Below, in pieces: positions 18,501-26,866 of a stretch of DNA of 64,000 bases; the first letter of the stretch is position 1; every line of letters starts with the position of its first letter. The notes beneath the pieces were generated by a model. The model saw only the letters and a program-made list of their open reading frames with translations, did no database searches and was not told the origin of the DNA. Both the position numbers and the translations under genes were made by a program. Origin of the DNA: Bin87 sp034423115 (GTDB taxonomy: Bacteria > Chloroflexota > Dehalococcoidia > Lucifugimonadales > UBA3495); NCBI GenBank assembly GCA_034423115.1, contig DAOUJD010000019.1, forward strand, positions 62,001-126,000. Reading direction: 5' to 3'.

Positions 18501-18600
18501 CGACCAGGTGGTGGGCGCCACGTCGGAACGGTGGCTCACCGAACTCTCGAACACCGAACTGCGGGAAGTGCTGGCTCTCAGCGCCACGCCCGCAGACTGA
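15565..18600 (+). CDS. SNF2/RapA-type DEAD-like helicase
   Basis: A 1011-residue Swi2/Snf2 ATPase. The N-terminal 500 residues include the bacterial SNF2-associated region ([15 protein letters not shown]). The motor has Walker A [15 protein letters not shown] (about residue 565), motif II DEAQ, motif III [19 protein letters not shown], and motifs V-VI ([41 protein letters not shown]). The C-terminal lobe begins near [13 protein letters not shown]. These enzymes translocate on DNA and remodel DNA-protein or RNA polymerase complexes. The SWIM-domain gene 44 bases downstream is its usual neighbour in many bacteria, and the two probably act together. Confidence 0.95.
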   Translation: [1011 protein letters not shown]

Positions 18601-18644
18601 ACATGCGGCCCCGCTCTACGACAACGACAGGAAAGGTTTTCTCA

Positions 18645-19550
18645 ATGACCTACTACGACCGCGAATACTCTCGTCCCATCGACGTGAAGGGTGGCATCAG
18701 GGCCGCGTCCCGTCGCGGCGACTTCGGCTCCAACTGGTGGGCCAAGCGCTGGACGCAAACCCTCGAACAGTTCAGCATCAGCGCACGGCTCAGTCGTGGC
18801 CGCTCGTACGCCCGACGGGGACAGGTCCTTTCGATTGACGTTCAGAACGGCGTTGTGGAAGCGAGGGTTCAGGGCAGCCGCAAGCGGCCCTACAACGTCG
18901 AGATCAGCGTCAAGACGATAAAGGCCGGCGACTGGGAACGCTTGCGAGAAGCGTTGGCCGAACAGCCGGTCATTGCCGCCAGCCTGCTGGCCGGCCGGAT
19001 GCCTGAAAACATCGAGGACACGTTCGGAGCCGTGGGGCTGTCGATGTTCCCCGCAAGAAGCGATGACCTCGAAACCGACTGCTCGTGCCCCGACTGGTCG
19101 AATCCCTGCAAGCACATCGCCGCCGTGTACCTGCTGCTGGGCGAGGAGTTCGACCGCGACCCGTTCCTCATCTTCCGCATGCGGGGCATGGACCGCGAGG
19201 ACCTGTTGGGCGAGGAGTTCCGCCAGTCGGCCCAGACCATCGAGGGGCCGCCGCTGGCTCCCGAGCCATTGTCCGAAGACCCGGACGTGTTCTGGGCCAA
19301 CCCGTTACCCGCGTTGGCAGACGTTGACCTCGGCGCGGCGACGGTGCCCGACATGCACGCCGCTCTGCCCCAGCAATTGGGACGATTCCCATTCTGGCAG
19401 GGAGAGCTGGAGCTCATCCCAGCACTACGCGACACCTACGGGAACGCTTCCCGGAGCGCCTTGGACATCTATCTTGGACAAGGCCATGGCGGCGAGGCCG
19501 AAGCCAATCGGAGCCGAGAATTCGACAAAGCCCTCGAGGTCCTCGAATGA
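18645..19550 (+). CDS. SWIM zinc-finger protein, SNF2 partner
   Basis: The start at 18645 has AGGAAAGG 8 bases upstream and gives the typical N-terminus (MTYYDREYSRPIDVKGGIRA). The 301-residue protein has the SWIM zinc-binding motif CxCxnCxH at about residues 145-160 (DCSCPDWSNPCKHIAAVYLL). The N-terminal region FGSNWWAKRWTQTLEQF is typical of bacterial SWIM proteins encoded next to SNF2 ATPases. The end is close to the IS630 insertion at 19621, but the stop codon (19548-19550) is 70 bases before it. The C-terminus (KALEVLE) may be slightly shortened compared with relatives. Confidence 0.9.
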   Translation: MTYYDREYSRPIDVKGGIRAASRRGDFGSNWWAKRWTQTLEQFSISARLSRGRSYARRGQVLSIDVQNGVVEARVQGSRKRPYNVEISVKTIKAGDWERLREALAEQPVIAASLLAGRMPENIEDTFGAVGLSMFPARSDDLETDCSCPDWSNPCKHIAAVYLLLGEEFDRDPFLIFRMRGMDREDLLGEEFRQSAQTIEGPPLAPEPLSEDPDVFWANPLPALADVDLGAATVPDMHAALPQQLGRFPFWQGELELIPALRDTYGNASRSALDIYLGQGHGGEAEANRSREFDKALEVLE

Positions 19551-19826
19551 ACCTGACGTGGGCCAAGCTTTCAGCGCCGCGTCCATGATAACCGGCGTCA
19601 GAACGCCTACTATCGTCCTAGTACTCAGTCAATGTTGGAAAGGCAGGGATAGAAGCGGTGGAGTTTGGTTCTGGCATCGTTGGTGCTGAACTGCCAATTG
19701 ATGGTGATACCGGCTGCGTGGCGCCGGGTCTCGTAAGCCGTAATGGCGCGTTCCAGGGCGTCGGCGTCCGGGTTTCTCCCCTTGAGACAGGCGCGGCTGA
19801 GCACGCTGAATTCAATCTCTGCCATC

Positions 19827-19848
19827 CCTTCGGCAAGCTCAGGACAGG
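19827..19848. repeat. Short palindrome, family C copy 1
   Basis: CCTTCGGCAAGCTCAGGACA plus GG, an imperfect palindrome of the widely dispersed 'TTCGACAAGCTCAGG' type. It encodes the PVLSLPKG peptide on the minus strand and, being about 23 bases with its junction, shifts the transposase frame after SWLN. Confidence 0.75.
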
Positions 19849-19962
19849 ATTGAGCCAACTGGCGTGCTTGGGGGTGTGGTGAAACTCCAAACGTTTCACG
19901 ATGCGTCGGGCCTCGGGCGCAGGGAAGGTTTCGTACAAGGACGCCATGCGGTGGGTGTTCAG

Positions 19963-19986
19963 AGCCTGCCCCGTACTCGATACGGG
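19963..19986. repeat. Short palindrome, family B copy 1
   Basis: CCCCGTA-CTCGA-TACGGGG with an AGCCTG side arm, inserted between VLDN and NTHRM of the transposase as 24 bases. It adds PVSSTGQA-type residues in frame. Confidence 0.8.
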
Positions 19987-20165
19987 GTTGTCCAGGACCA
20001 CGCGGATCACGGGAGCGTCGGGATAGGCTGTGTCCACCAGCCACCGCATCTGGTGGGCGAAGTCCTGCATGGTGCGGCGTTCGGTGATGGCGATGTGGCG
20101 CCAGCCAGCCAGGGGTTCACAGAACAGGAAGATGTTGCGGGTGCCACCACGCCGATACTCGTAGT

Positions 20166-20190
20166 CCCCGTATCCGGTAGGGGGCAGGCT
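20166..20190. repeat. Short palindrome, family B copy 2 (inverted)
   Basis: CCCCGTA-TCCGG-TAGGGGG with the side arm CAGGCT on the other side, so it lies in the opposite orientation from copies 1 and 3. It is inserted between GRPRR and YEYRR of the transposase and preserves the frame (peptide QSLPPTGYG). Confidence 0.7.
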
Positions 20191-20244
20191 CTGGCGTCTG
20201 GGTCGTCCCGGCTGGACCGGCATCGGCTCCCTGATGTCGGCCAA

Positions 20245-20259
20245 TCCGCCAGAGGCGGA
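20245..20259. repeat. Short palindrome, family A copy 2
   Basis: TCCGCC-AGA-GGCGGA, inserted after the CFDETS catalytic motif of the transposase as 15 in-frame bases. Confidence 0.75.
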
Positions 20260-20337
20260 GGCGGAAGTCTCATCGAAGCACACCACCGGACGGCAGGGAT
20301 CGTAGGCCTCGGCGTACAGGTCCAGCACGTCCTCCAT

Positions 20338-20361
20338 AGCCCGCCCCGTACTGGATACGGG
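20338..20361. repeat. Short palindrome, family B copy 3
   Basis: CCCCGTA-CTGGA-TACGGGG with an AGCCCG side arm, inserted as 24 in-frame bases between GEFVAA and MEDVLDLY. It encodes PVSSTGRA. Confidence 0.8.
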
Positions 20362-20397
20362 GGCCGCCACAAACTCCCCGTTCATCTGGGCGATGCA

Positions 20398-20412
20398 TCC
20401 GCCTCTGGCGGA
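20398..20412. repeat. Short palindrome, family A copy 3
   Basis: TCCGCC-TCT-GGCGGA, inserted as 15 in-frame bases (peptide SARGG) between PWEKQ and CIAQMNGEFV. Confidence 0.8.
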
Positions 20413-20513
20413 CTGTTTTTCCCAGGGCTTGAGGACGTTTTTTTGAGCCGGAGCCTTACCGTCTCGTATGACAGGCTCTCCACCACGCCCAACCCCACCA
20501 CCTTGTCGGCCAA

Positions 20514-20528
20514 TCCGCCTCAGGCGGA
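20514..20528. repeat. Short palindrome, family A copy 4
   Basis: TCCGCC-TCA-GGCGGA. On the transposase strand its loop supplies a TGA stop right after HWTL; removing it restores HWTLLADKVV. Confidence 0.8.
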
Positions 20529-20978
20529 CAGCGTCCAGTGGTCGCGTCCGTTGGGCGCATCGCTGCACGCCAGGGCAATCAGGCTGGCTTCGCCCCGATC
20601 ATCCAGCTTGCGGTACCGGTTGGCCTGGGGTCGGTCGTGGAGCACGCCGTCCAATCCCTCCTCGGCGTACCGCCGCTTGGTGCGAAACACCGTGCGGGGT
20701 GATGTATCCAGGGCCGCCGCCACCTGGGAGGCACTCCAACCCTCATCGGTCTTGCGCAGAATCCGCGCCCGATTGATGACCCGTGCTGAACTCCGCCCGT
20801 TGCGGATCAACCGCTCCAGTTCAGACCGATTTTCCACCGTTAGCTGTACCGCAAATTTCTCCTGAGCCATGGACGCCGCACGTCCCACACCGCAGTTTCC
20901 CACCACCATAGCAACCGTGGCTCATTACGTCCTACATCTGCCAATACAGATTTGACCGAGTACTAGGATGCGGGCAAA

Positions 20979-21065
20979 TCACTGGTCGCGTTGCGCCATC
21001 GAGTTTCCCGCGAGAACTAGGCCCGCAGCCACGACGGCGAACAGGGCGATCACGCCCAGCAACAT
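20979..21065 (-). pseudogene. Signal-peptide-like gene remnant beside the IS
   Basis: ATG 21065 opens a 28-codon frame, MLLGVIALFAVVAAGLVLAG then NSMAQRDQ, that is a good signal peptide or membrane segment. It then stops 14 bases before the IS630 target site. It is likely the front of an exported protein lost by a frameshift or by the insertion. The rest is not found beyond the IS, where the SWIM gene ends. Confidence 0.35.
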
Positions 21066-21193
21066 ACGTTTGCGTGTGATAGCCCAATCGCTCCTTCTGC
21101 AAATGCGCATTCTTAAAAGACCAAAGGGCACGCGACCACAGCAACGCAACGTTTTTTCAGTGCGCGGCAAGGCTCAGGTCAAATCAATCCGGC

Positions 21194-22056
21194 TTAACAA
21201 TGCGGGTCCTTCAGCAGACAAAGAAGCAACTGCGGGTTCGAAAGAACGAAGACCACCGCGCTATCCGGAATACCGATTTCACGGGTGGTCCGGCGCACCA
21301 GATCAATCCTGGCTTGGGTTCTGATGCCGAACCTGATACAGTTTTCATGCTCCGACACCGACCCGGTAGATGGAGGTATGCCCGCGCTTATCAACACCCG
21401 GTCCAGGATGTAAAACCAACGGACCAAGTCGTCGAATGAGTGTTCCTCCTGTACTGGAGTTAGGTTGGTGACAGGCCGCGAACTACCTCCATAAGTGTCC
21501 GTGAACGCACTTTTCGCTGCCTCCACGTTGCTTGGATCCAGAATGTAGACATACGCATGGCCGGGGTGTCCTCTTCAAAATAGACACCACCGAAGCCGCT
21601 CTCATGTTAACGGGCAATCGGGGCCATCCGGCCGTCCGGTCCCGTGAGATGGCCCTTGTCGTCGAAGAGAGCCCGTATCGAGACCTCATTGATGTCGCCC
21701 AGACTGACAGGCTCTTGGGTCGGGCAGGGCAATTGAGCCCTGATCGTAGCCGCAGTCTCCCTGACTTCCGCCATGCTAACCGGGGGATCGGGCAGGCCAG
21801 GTTCTGCCTCACTTTGGTATTCGGAACCGGAGCCAAAGAGAAAACACCGACGGATTGATTTGCAGTCTTTGTCGGCTGCCGCATCGGTGGGAGTGAAGTG
21901 CTGGCCGACGGTCCCTGGGCCGGCCAAAGTACCTCGCGGCCTTTGCAAAAAACAGATCGCGCCCGGTATTACGCGGGAGCGATCAATAGTCAAAGTACTG
22001 TGGGTTATGGGCCGGCGCTGTGGACCGCGGTCAATTTGTCCAGCACAACGGGCCAA
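21194..22056 (-). pseudogene. Decayed gene next to tRNA-Phe
   Basis: On the minus strand one frame gives protein-like sequence (SLGDINEVSIRALFDDKGHL), an in-frame TAA at 21607, then continues as HESGFGGVYFEEDTPA. A single-base shift near 21556 leads into YVYILDPSNVEAAKSAFTDTYGG and an uninterrupted tail to 21194 (FDDLVRWFYILDRVLISAG; NCIRFGIRTQARIDLV; LGI-like GIPDSAVVFVL). The tail resembles the pro-region-like module seen in some exported Chloroflexota proteins (FVDEE, YLLDPS, DE-NRL-VGV, LGIP-AV); this resemblance is from memory. One stop and one shift mark it as broken. The N-terminus is not defined. Confidence 0.5.
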
Positions 22057-22120
22057 ATACCTTGGTTTCGCCTCTTACTAATACCTTCCCGGGGTTTAGG
22101 ACCGTCCCTTATTGAGAAAG

Positions 22121-22197
22121 TGGTGCCGAGGGGCGGATTCGAACCACCGACACCGGCATTTTCAGTGCCGTGCTCTACCAGGCTGAGCTACCTCGGC
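22121..22197 (-). tRNA. tRNA-Phe (GAA)
   Basis: The minus strand folds as a complete cloverleaf. Acceptor arms are GCCGAGG and CCTCGGC, the D stem is GCTC/GAGC, the anticodon stem is CGGCA/TGCCG with loop CTGAAAA (anticodon GAA), and the T arm is GGTGG-TTCGAAT-CCGCC. Discriminator A is followed by an encoded CCA (22121-22123). It marks the border between the decayed segment at 20.9-22.1 kb and the carboxylase region. Confidence 0.97.
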
Positions 22198-22207
22198 TAA
22201 CTGCTTA

Positions 22208-22236
22208 ATGATATGCACCGCGCCGGACAGTGTCAA
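22208..22236 (-). promoter_or_regulatory. Sigma-70 type promoter of tRNA-Phe
   Basis: On the minus strand TTGACA (22236-22231) and TATCAT (22213-22208) are separated by exactly 17 bases. The -10 ends 10 bases before the mature tRNA 5' end at 22197, so transcription would start within a few bases of the tRNA. Confidence 0.8.
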
Positions 22237-22331
22237 TCGTACCGCCGCCCCACGCCAGGGTCATTCGGTTATCTGATCACCCGAGCAGCAAATACCGTCC
22301 GGTGTATTGGTAAGCGAACCGTCCGCTCGTG

Positions 22332-22355
22332 GTTCGACAGGCTCACCATGAGCGG
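22332..22355. repeat. Short palindrome, family C relative
   Basis: GTTCGACAGGCTCACCATGA plus GCGG, an imperfect palindrome of the dispersed 'TTCGACAAGCTCAGGGTGAGCGG' class found in many bacterial metagenome-derived genomes. It lies in non-coding DNA between tRNA-Phe and the carboxylase genes. Confidence 0.7.
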
Positions 22356-22394
22356 CCTATATCGGTGCGTGTGGATAATCGAATGGCCCTACGC

Positions 22395-22905
22395 CTCACG
22401 CGTACCCGCTTGTAATTGCGTGGCGAAAGGACGGAAAAGTCGATTTCCCGCTCATTTCCTCTCATTTCCGCTAGTTCCAGTAGGGCATCGGGCGGGTCGT
22501 GGTGCTGAATGGGGGTCGAGGGCAGGGTTTTGGCGGCGGTTTTAGCGGTATTGGCGGGCAGGTGAGCGGGTTTGGAGGAGGGAGGTTCCCGGTGTTGGAA
22601 GTGGGCATTGGGACGGCTGTCGCGGGCCCGGGTGGCGGGTTGGGTTTGGGCGATGGGTAATATGGTACGGATGGGGGAAGGGTTGGAGCAAGGAGGAAGT
22701 GTCGCCGGGGCGTGGCGTGTCTGAACTGGGGTTTTTGGGGGGAATTGGGTGATGATGGGGGGCGATGGGGCGGCTTTTTGCCACAAAAGGCAGGTGATTC
22801 ACAAAAAGTTGGGCGTTTTGGCGCCAACAGGAATGACCGTGCTACCTGAATTGGGGCGGCGGGGGCGCTGGCAGTGGCAGGTTGCGCAAAGCGGGTACGC
22901 GTGAG
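22395..22905. repeat. G-rich non-coding block bounded by 16-base inverted repeats
   Basis: CTCACGCGTACCCGCT (22395-22410) and its exact reverse complement (22890-22905) bracket about 480 bases. The interior is strikingly strand-asymmetric: the plus strand is full of GGG runs and poor in C, especially 22480-22780. Open frames across it are Pro/Thr/Ser-rich and look like compositional artefacts. It could be a small non-autonomous mobile unit or a structured regulatory region upstream of the carboxylase genes. No target duplication is evident. Confidence 0.5.
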
Positions 22906-23069
22906 TACCGCCACGCTGTGAATCCATAAATGACGGAGCCGCAGCACTCGGCGCACAACCCGCACCGCCCACCATCTCCCGAACTCCGACCCGTGTGCCG
23001 AGCGCACCGTGTTATCATCCGTCCGTCAGACTTTCGGCTACCAGAGCGATTCTCCACACCGAGCAAATC

Positions 23070-24677
<1,608 letters not shown>

Positions 24678-24727
24678 GGGGCAATCGACCAACGATCCCT
24701 TTCAGACCGCCGCCCGTCAATCGTCAC

Positions 24728-26230
24728 ATGTTTTCCAAAGTGCTGGTAGCCAACCGTGGCGAAATCGCGGTGCGCATAAATCAGACCCTCCGCGCTTTGG
24801 GCATCGCACCCGTCGCGGTTTATTCTGATGCCGACGCCGGCGCGCCCCATGTGCAAACCGCGCACGAATCCGTGGCGTTGGGCGGGAACACTGCGGAAGA
24901 AACCTACCTGAACATCCCCAAATTGATGCAGGCCGCCAGCGATCGCGAAGTGGATGCCATACATCCCGGCTACGGCTTCCTGTCCGAAAACCCGCAGTTC
25001 GCCCGCGCCTGTGGCGAAGCCGGCTTCACGTTCATCGGCCCGTCTCCCGAAAGCATGGCGGCCCTGGGCGACAAGCTGAATTCCAAGGACATCGCCGTTG
25101 TCGCCGGCGTACCCGTGGTGCCGAGCACACCCGTGTGTCGCCCGGGTGATCCCATCGCCGCGGAATTTGCCGACACGTGGGGATTGCCCCTGATGGTCAA
25201 AGCGGCGGCGGGCGGTGGCGGGCGGGGTATGCGCTTGGTTACGAACCTGGAAGATCTGTACACCGACATGGAATTGGCCGGCCGCGAAGCCCAGGCCGCG
25301 TTCGGCGATGGCCGTGTATTCCTCGAACGCTACATCGCGAACCCGCGCCACGTGGAGGTGCAGGTGCTGGCCGACTCGTTCGGGCACACCATCCACCTCG
25401 GCGAGCGCGATTGCAGCATCCAGCGCCGCCACCAGAAAATCATCGAAGAAACTCCCTCGCCGGCGCTGACCCCTGAACTTCGCGCTCGCATGGGCGACGC
25501 CGCGGTGGCTGTGGCCCGCGAGGCCGGTTATGTCAATGCGGGCACGGTGGAGTTTCTTCTTGACCGACGGAGCGGCGATTTCTACTTCCTCGAGATGAAC
25601 GCCCGCCTCCAGGTGGAGCACCCCGTTACGGAAGCCGTCCTCGGTTTGGACATGGTCGAGTGGCAACTCCGCATCGCCTCAGGGGAACCTCTGACGCTGC
25701 GGCAGGACGATGTACAGCCTCGCGGGCACGCGGTCGAGTGCCGTATCTACGCCGAGGACCCATACCGCGACTTCGTTCCGTCCACCGGGACGTTGCTGCG
25801 GTGGCAACCGCCCAGCGGGCCCGGCTTGCGGCTGGACAGCGGCGTGGCGCAGGGCCAGGATGTTTCAATCTACTACGACCCGATGCTGGCCAAACTGATC
25901 GCGTGGGCGCCCAGCCGCGATCTCAGCCTCCGCAGGATGGAAACCGCCCTGTCCCAGTTCCAGGTGCTCGGCGTGATCACCAACATCCCCCTGTTGCGGG
26001 CGGTGATGCAGCACGCGCAGTTCGCGGGCGGCGAATACGATACCGGCTTTCTGGATTGGAACCCGGCGGTCACTCGTCCGTCGTTGTCGGCGGACACCCG
26101 CACTATGGCCCGTGCCCTGGCGGCCTGGGCGGGAGACCAGGCTGTGAGCCAATCCCCGGCAGCGTCGCCGCGTGACCGTCTTCCGACAGCCAACCCGTGG
26201 CAGGGTGCGGGACAGCGGAGGCTGCCGTGA
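24728..26230 (+). CDS. Biotin carboxylase subunit of acyl-CoA carboxylase
   Basis: A 500-residue ATP-grasp enzyme that carboxylates biotin with bicarbonate and ATP. Seen in order: the N-terminal Rossmann-like domain (MFSKVLVANRGEIAVRINQTLRALGI), IHPGYGFLSENPQFA, the glycine-rich ATP loop (KAAAGGGGRGMRLV), the RDCSIQRRHQKIIEE motif, EMNARLQVEHPVTE, and the C-terminal domain (RIYAEDP, PSTGTLL, DSGVAQG). It ends without the biotin carrier domain that MccA-type alpha subunits (about 660 residues) normally carry; that domain is the next gene, whose GTG overlaps this stop (GTGA). Confidence 0.93.
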   Translation: MFSKVLVANRGEIAVRINQTLRALGIAPVAVYSDADAGAPHVQTAHESVALGGNTAEETYLNIPKLMQAASDREVDAIHPGYGFLSENPQFARACGEAGFTFIGPSPESMAALGDKLNSKDIAVVAGVPVVPSTPVCRPGDPIAAEFADTWGLPLMVKAAAGGGGRGMRLVTNLEDLYTDMELAGREAQAAFGDGRVFLERYIANPRHVEVQVLADSFGHTIHLGERDCSIQRRHQKIIEETPSPALTPELRARMGDAAVAVAREAGYVNAGTVEFLLDRRSGDFYFLEMNARLQVEHPVTEAVLGLDMVEWQLRIASGEPLTLRQDDVQPRGHAVECRIYAEDPYRDFVPSTGTLLRWQPPSGPGLRLDSGVAQGQDVSIYYDPMLAKLIAWAPSRDLSLRRMETALSQFQVLGVITNIPLLRAVMQHAQFAGGEYDTGFLDWNPAVTRPSLSADTRTMARALAAWAGDQAVSQSPAASPRDRLPTANPWQGAGQRRLP

Positions 26231-26778
26231 CTCAGAACCACGGCGAAATGCGGGAGTTGTATCCCGTCGCTGGCGACCCGTACCGCTACCACGCCACAGC
26301 GGACGAAACGGGCTACACGTTCGCTCTCGAAAGCGATCCGCCGGAGGGACTCGCAAGCAGCGTCACCCTCAGCATCGAGTCTCGGGAAACCGGAGAGGGA
26401 CTGTGCCGCATCGAATCGGGCCGCACACTACCTTTTGCGTGGGCCTGGGTCGGGCCAGAGTTGCACCTGTGGCTGGACGGCGACCTCCTTATTTTCCAGC
26501 GGGTCGAACCCCGGCGGCGCGGCCGTGCGGCCGCTGCGGAAGGGTCTGCCGATATTCTCGCCCCCATGCCGGGTGCGATATTGGAGGTGCTCGTTGCCGA
26601 GGGAGACCGAGTGGAGCGCAATCAGACCGTCGTGCTGATGGAATCCATGAAAATGGAGTTGGTCATCTCCGCCTCTCGCGACGGCATCGTGCGGCGGCTA
26701 TCCGTGCAGCCCGGGGAACAGGTGGAGCGCGGCATGCGCCTCCTGGAGTTGGCGCCCGAGGACCATCCCGAATCGTAA
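26227..26778 (+). CDS. Biotin carboxyl carrier protein
   Basis: A 183-residue protein whose GTG start overlaps the previous stop codon by 4 bases, implying coupled translation. The C-terminal 75 residues are a biotinyl domain with the biotin attachment site ESMKME (DRVERNQTVVLMESMKMELV) and the usual APMPG entry (ILAPMPGAILEVLVAEGD). The N-terminal 100 residues (YHATADETGYTF, FAWAWVGPELHLWLDGDLLIFQ) correspond to the beta-barrel region that precedes the biotin domain in MccA/PccA alpha chains. Thus the alpha chain is split into two genes here. It would carry carboxybiotin between the two active sites. Confidence 0.9.
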   Translation: MTQNHGEMRELYPVAGDPYRYHATADETGYTFALESDPPEGLASSVTLSIESRETGEGLCRIESGRTLPFAWAWVGPELHLWLDGDLLIFQRVEPRRRGRAAAAEGSADILAPMPGAILEVLVAEGDRVERNQTVVLMESMKMELVISASRDGIVRRLSVQPGEQVERGMRLLELAPEDHPES

Positions 26779-26866
26779 GCTTGGCGCGGCAACTTTGCCC
26801 ATCCACTCCGGTGCAAATTCGGCCAGCCGACTAGCCGGTGGCGGAAAAACGTAATGGAGGATGACT

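Larger units (their letters stand above)
19625..20867 (-). pseudogene. IS630 transposase, interrupted by seven short palindromes
   Basis: The N-terminal frame (from MAQEKFAVQLTVENRSELERLI) holds the helix-turn-helix (GWSASQVAAALDTSPRTVFRTKRRY). The catalytic part contains the DDE core (PVVCFDETS, VVLDN, HHTPKHASWLN ... AEIEFSVLSR). A -1 slip on the A7 run gives LKKNVLKPWEKQ, the family sequence. Palindrome at 20514-20528 adds an in-frame TGA after HWTL. Removing those 15 bases gives HWTLLADKVV. The insert at 19827-19848 (about 23 bases) shifts the frame after SWLN; the true end continues as MAEIEFSVLSRACLKG to SNID at 19625. Five further inserts keep the frame and add SARGG, PVSSTGRA, PVSSTGQA and similar peptides. 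Confidence 0.85.
19621..20963 (-). mobile_element. IS630-type insertion sequence
   Basis: The ends are short inverted repeats: GTACTCAGTCAA at 19621 and the complement of TTGACCGAGTAC ending at 20963, with one mismatch. They are flanked by TA at 19619-19620 and 20964-20965, the target duplication expected of IS630/Tc1-mariner elements. Length is 1343 bases. It carries one transposase in two frames joined at a run of seven A (complement of 20438-20444), as usual for the family. The transposase reading frame is broken by inserted short palindromes, so this copy should be inactive without help. Confidence 0.85.

Noticed and set aside
20438..20444. A7 run frameshift as damage in the IS630 transposase
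   Set aside because: A -1 slip here gives the expected IS630 sequence; such programmed frameshifts are normal in the family, so it is not counted among the disruptions.
22343..23007. Proline-rich minus-strand frames before the carboxylase gene
   Set aside because: Pro/Thr/Ser runs reflect the G-rich plus strand and not a protein family; described instead as a non-coding block.
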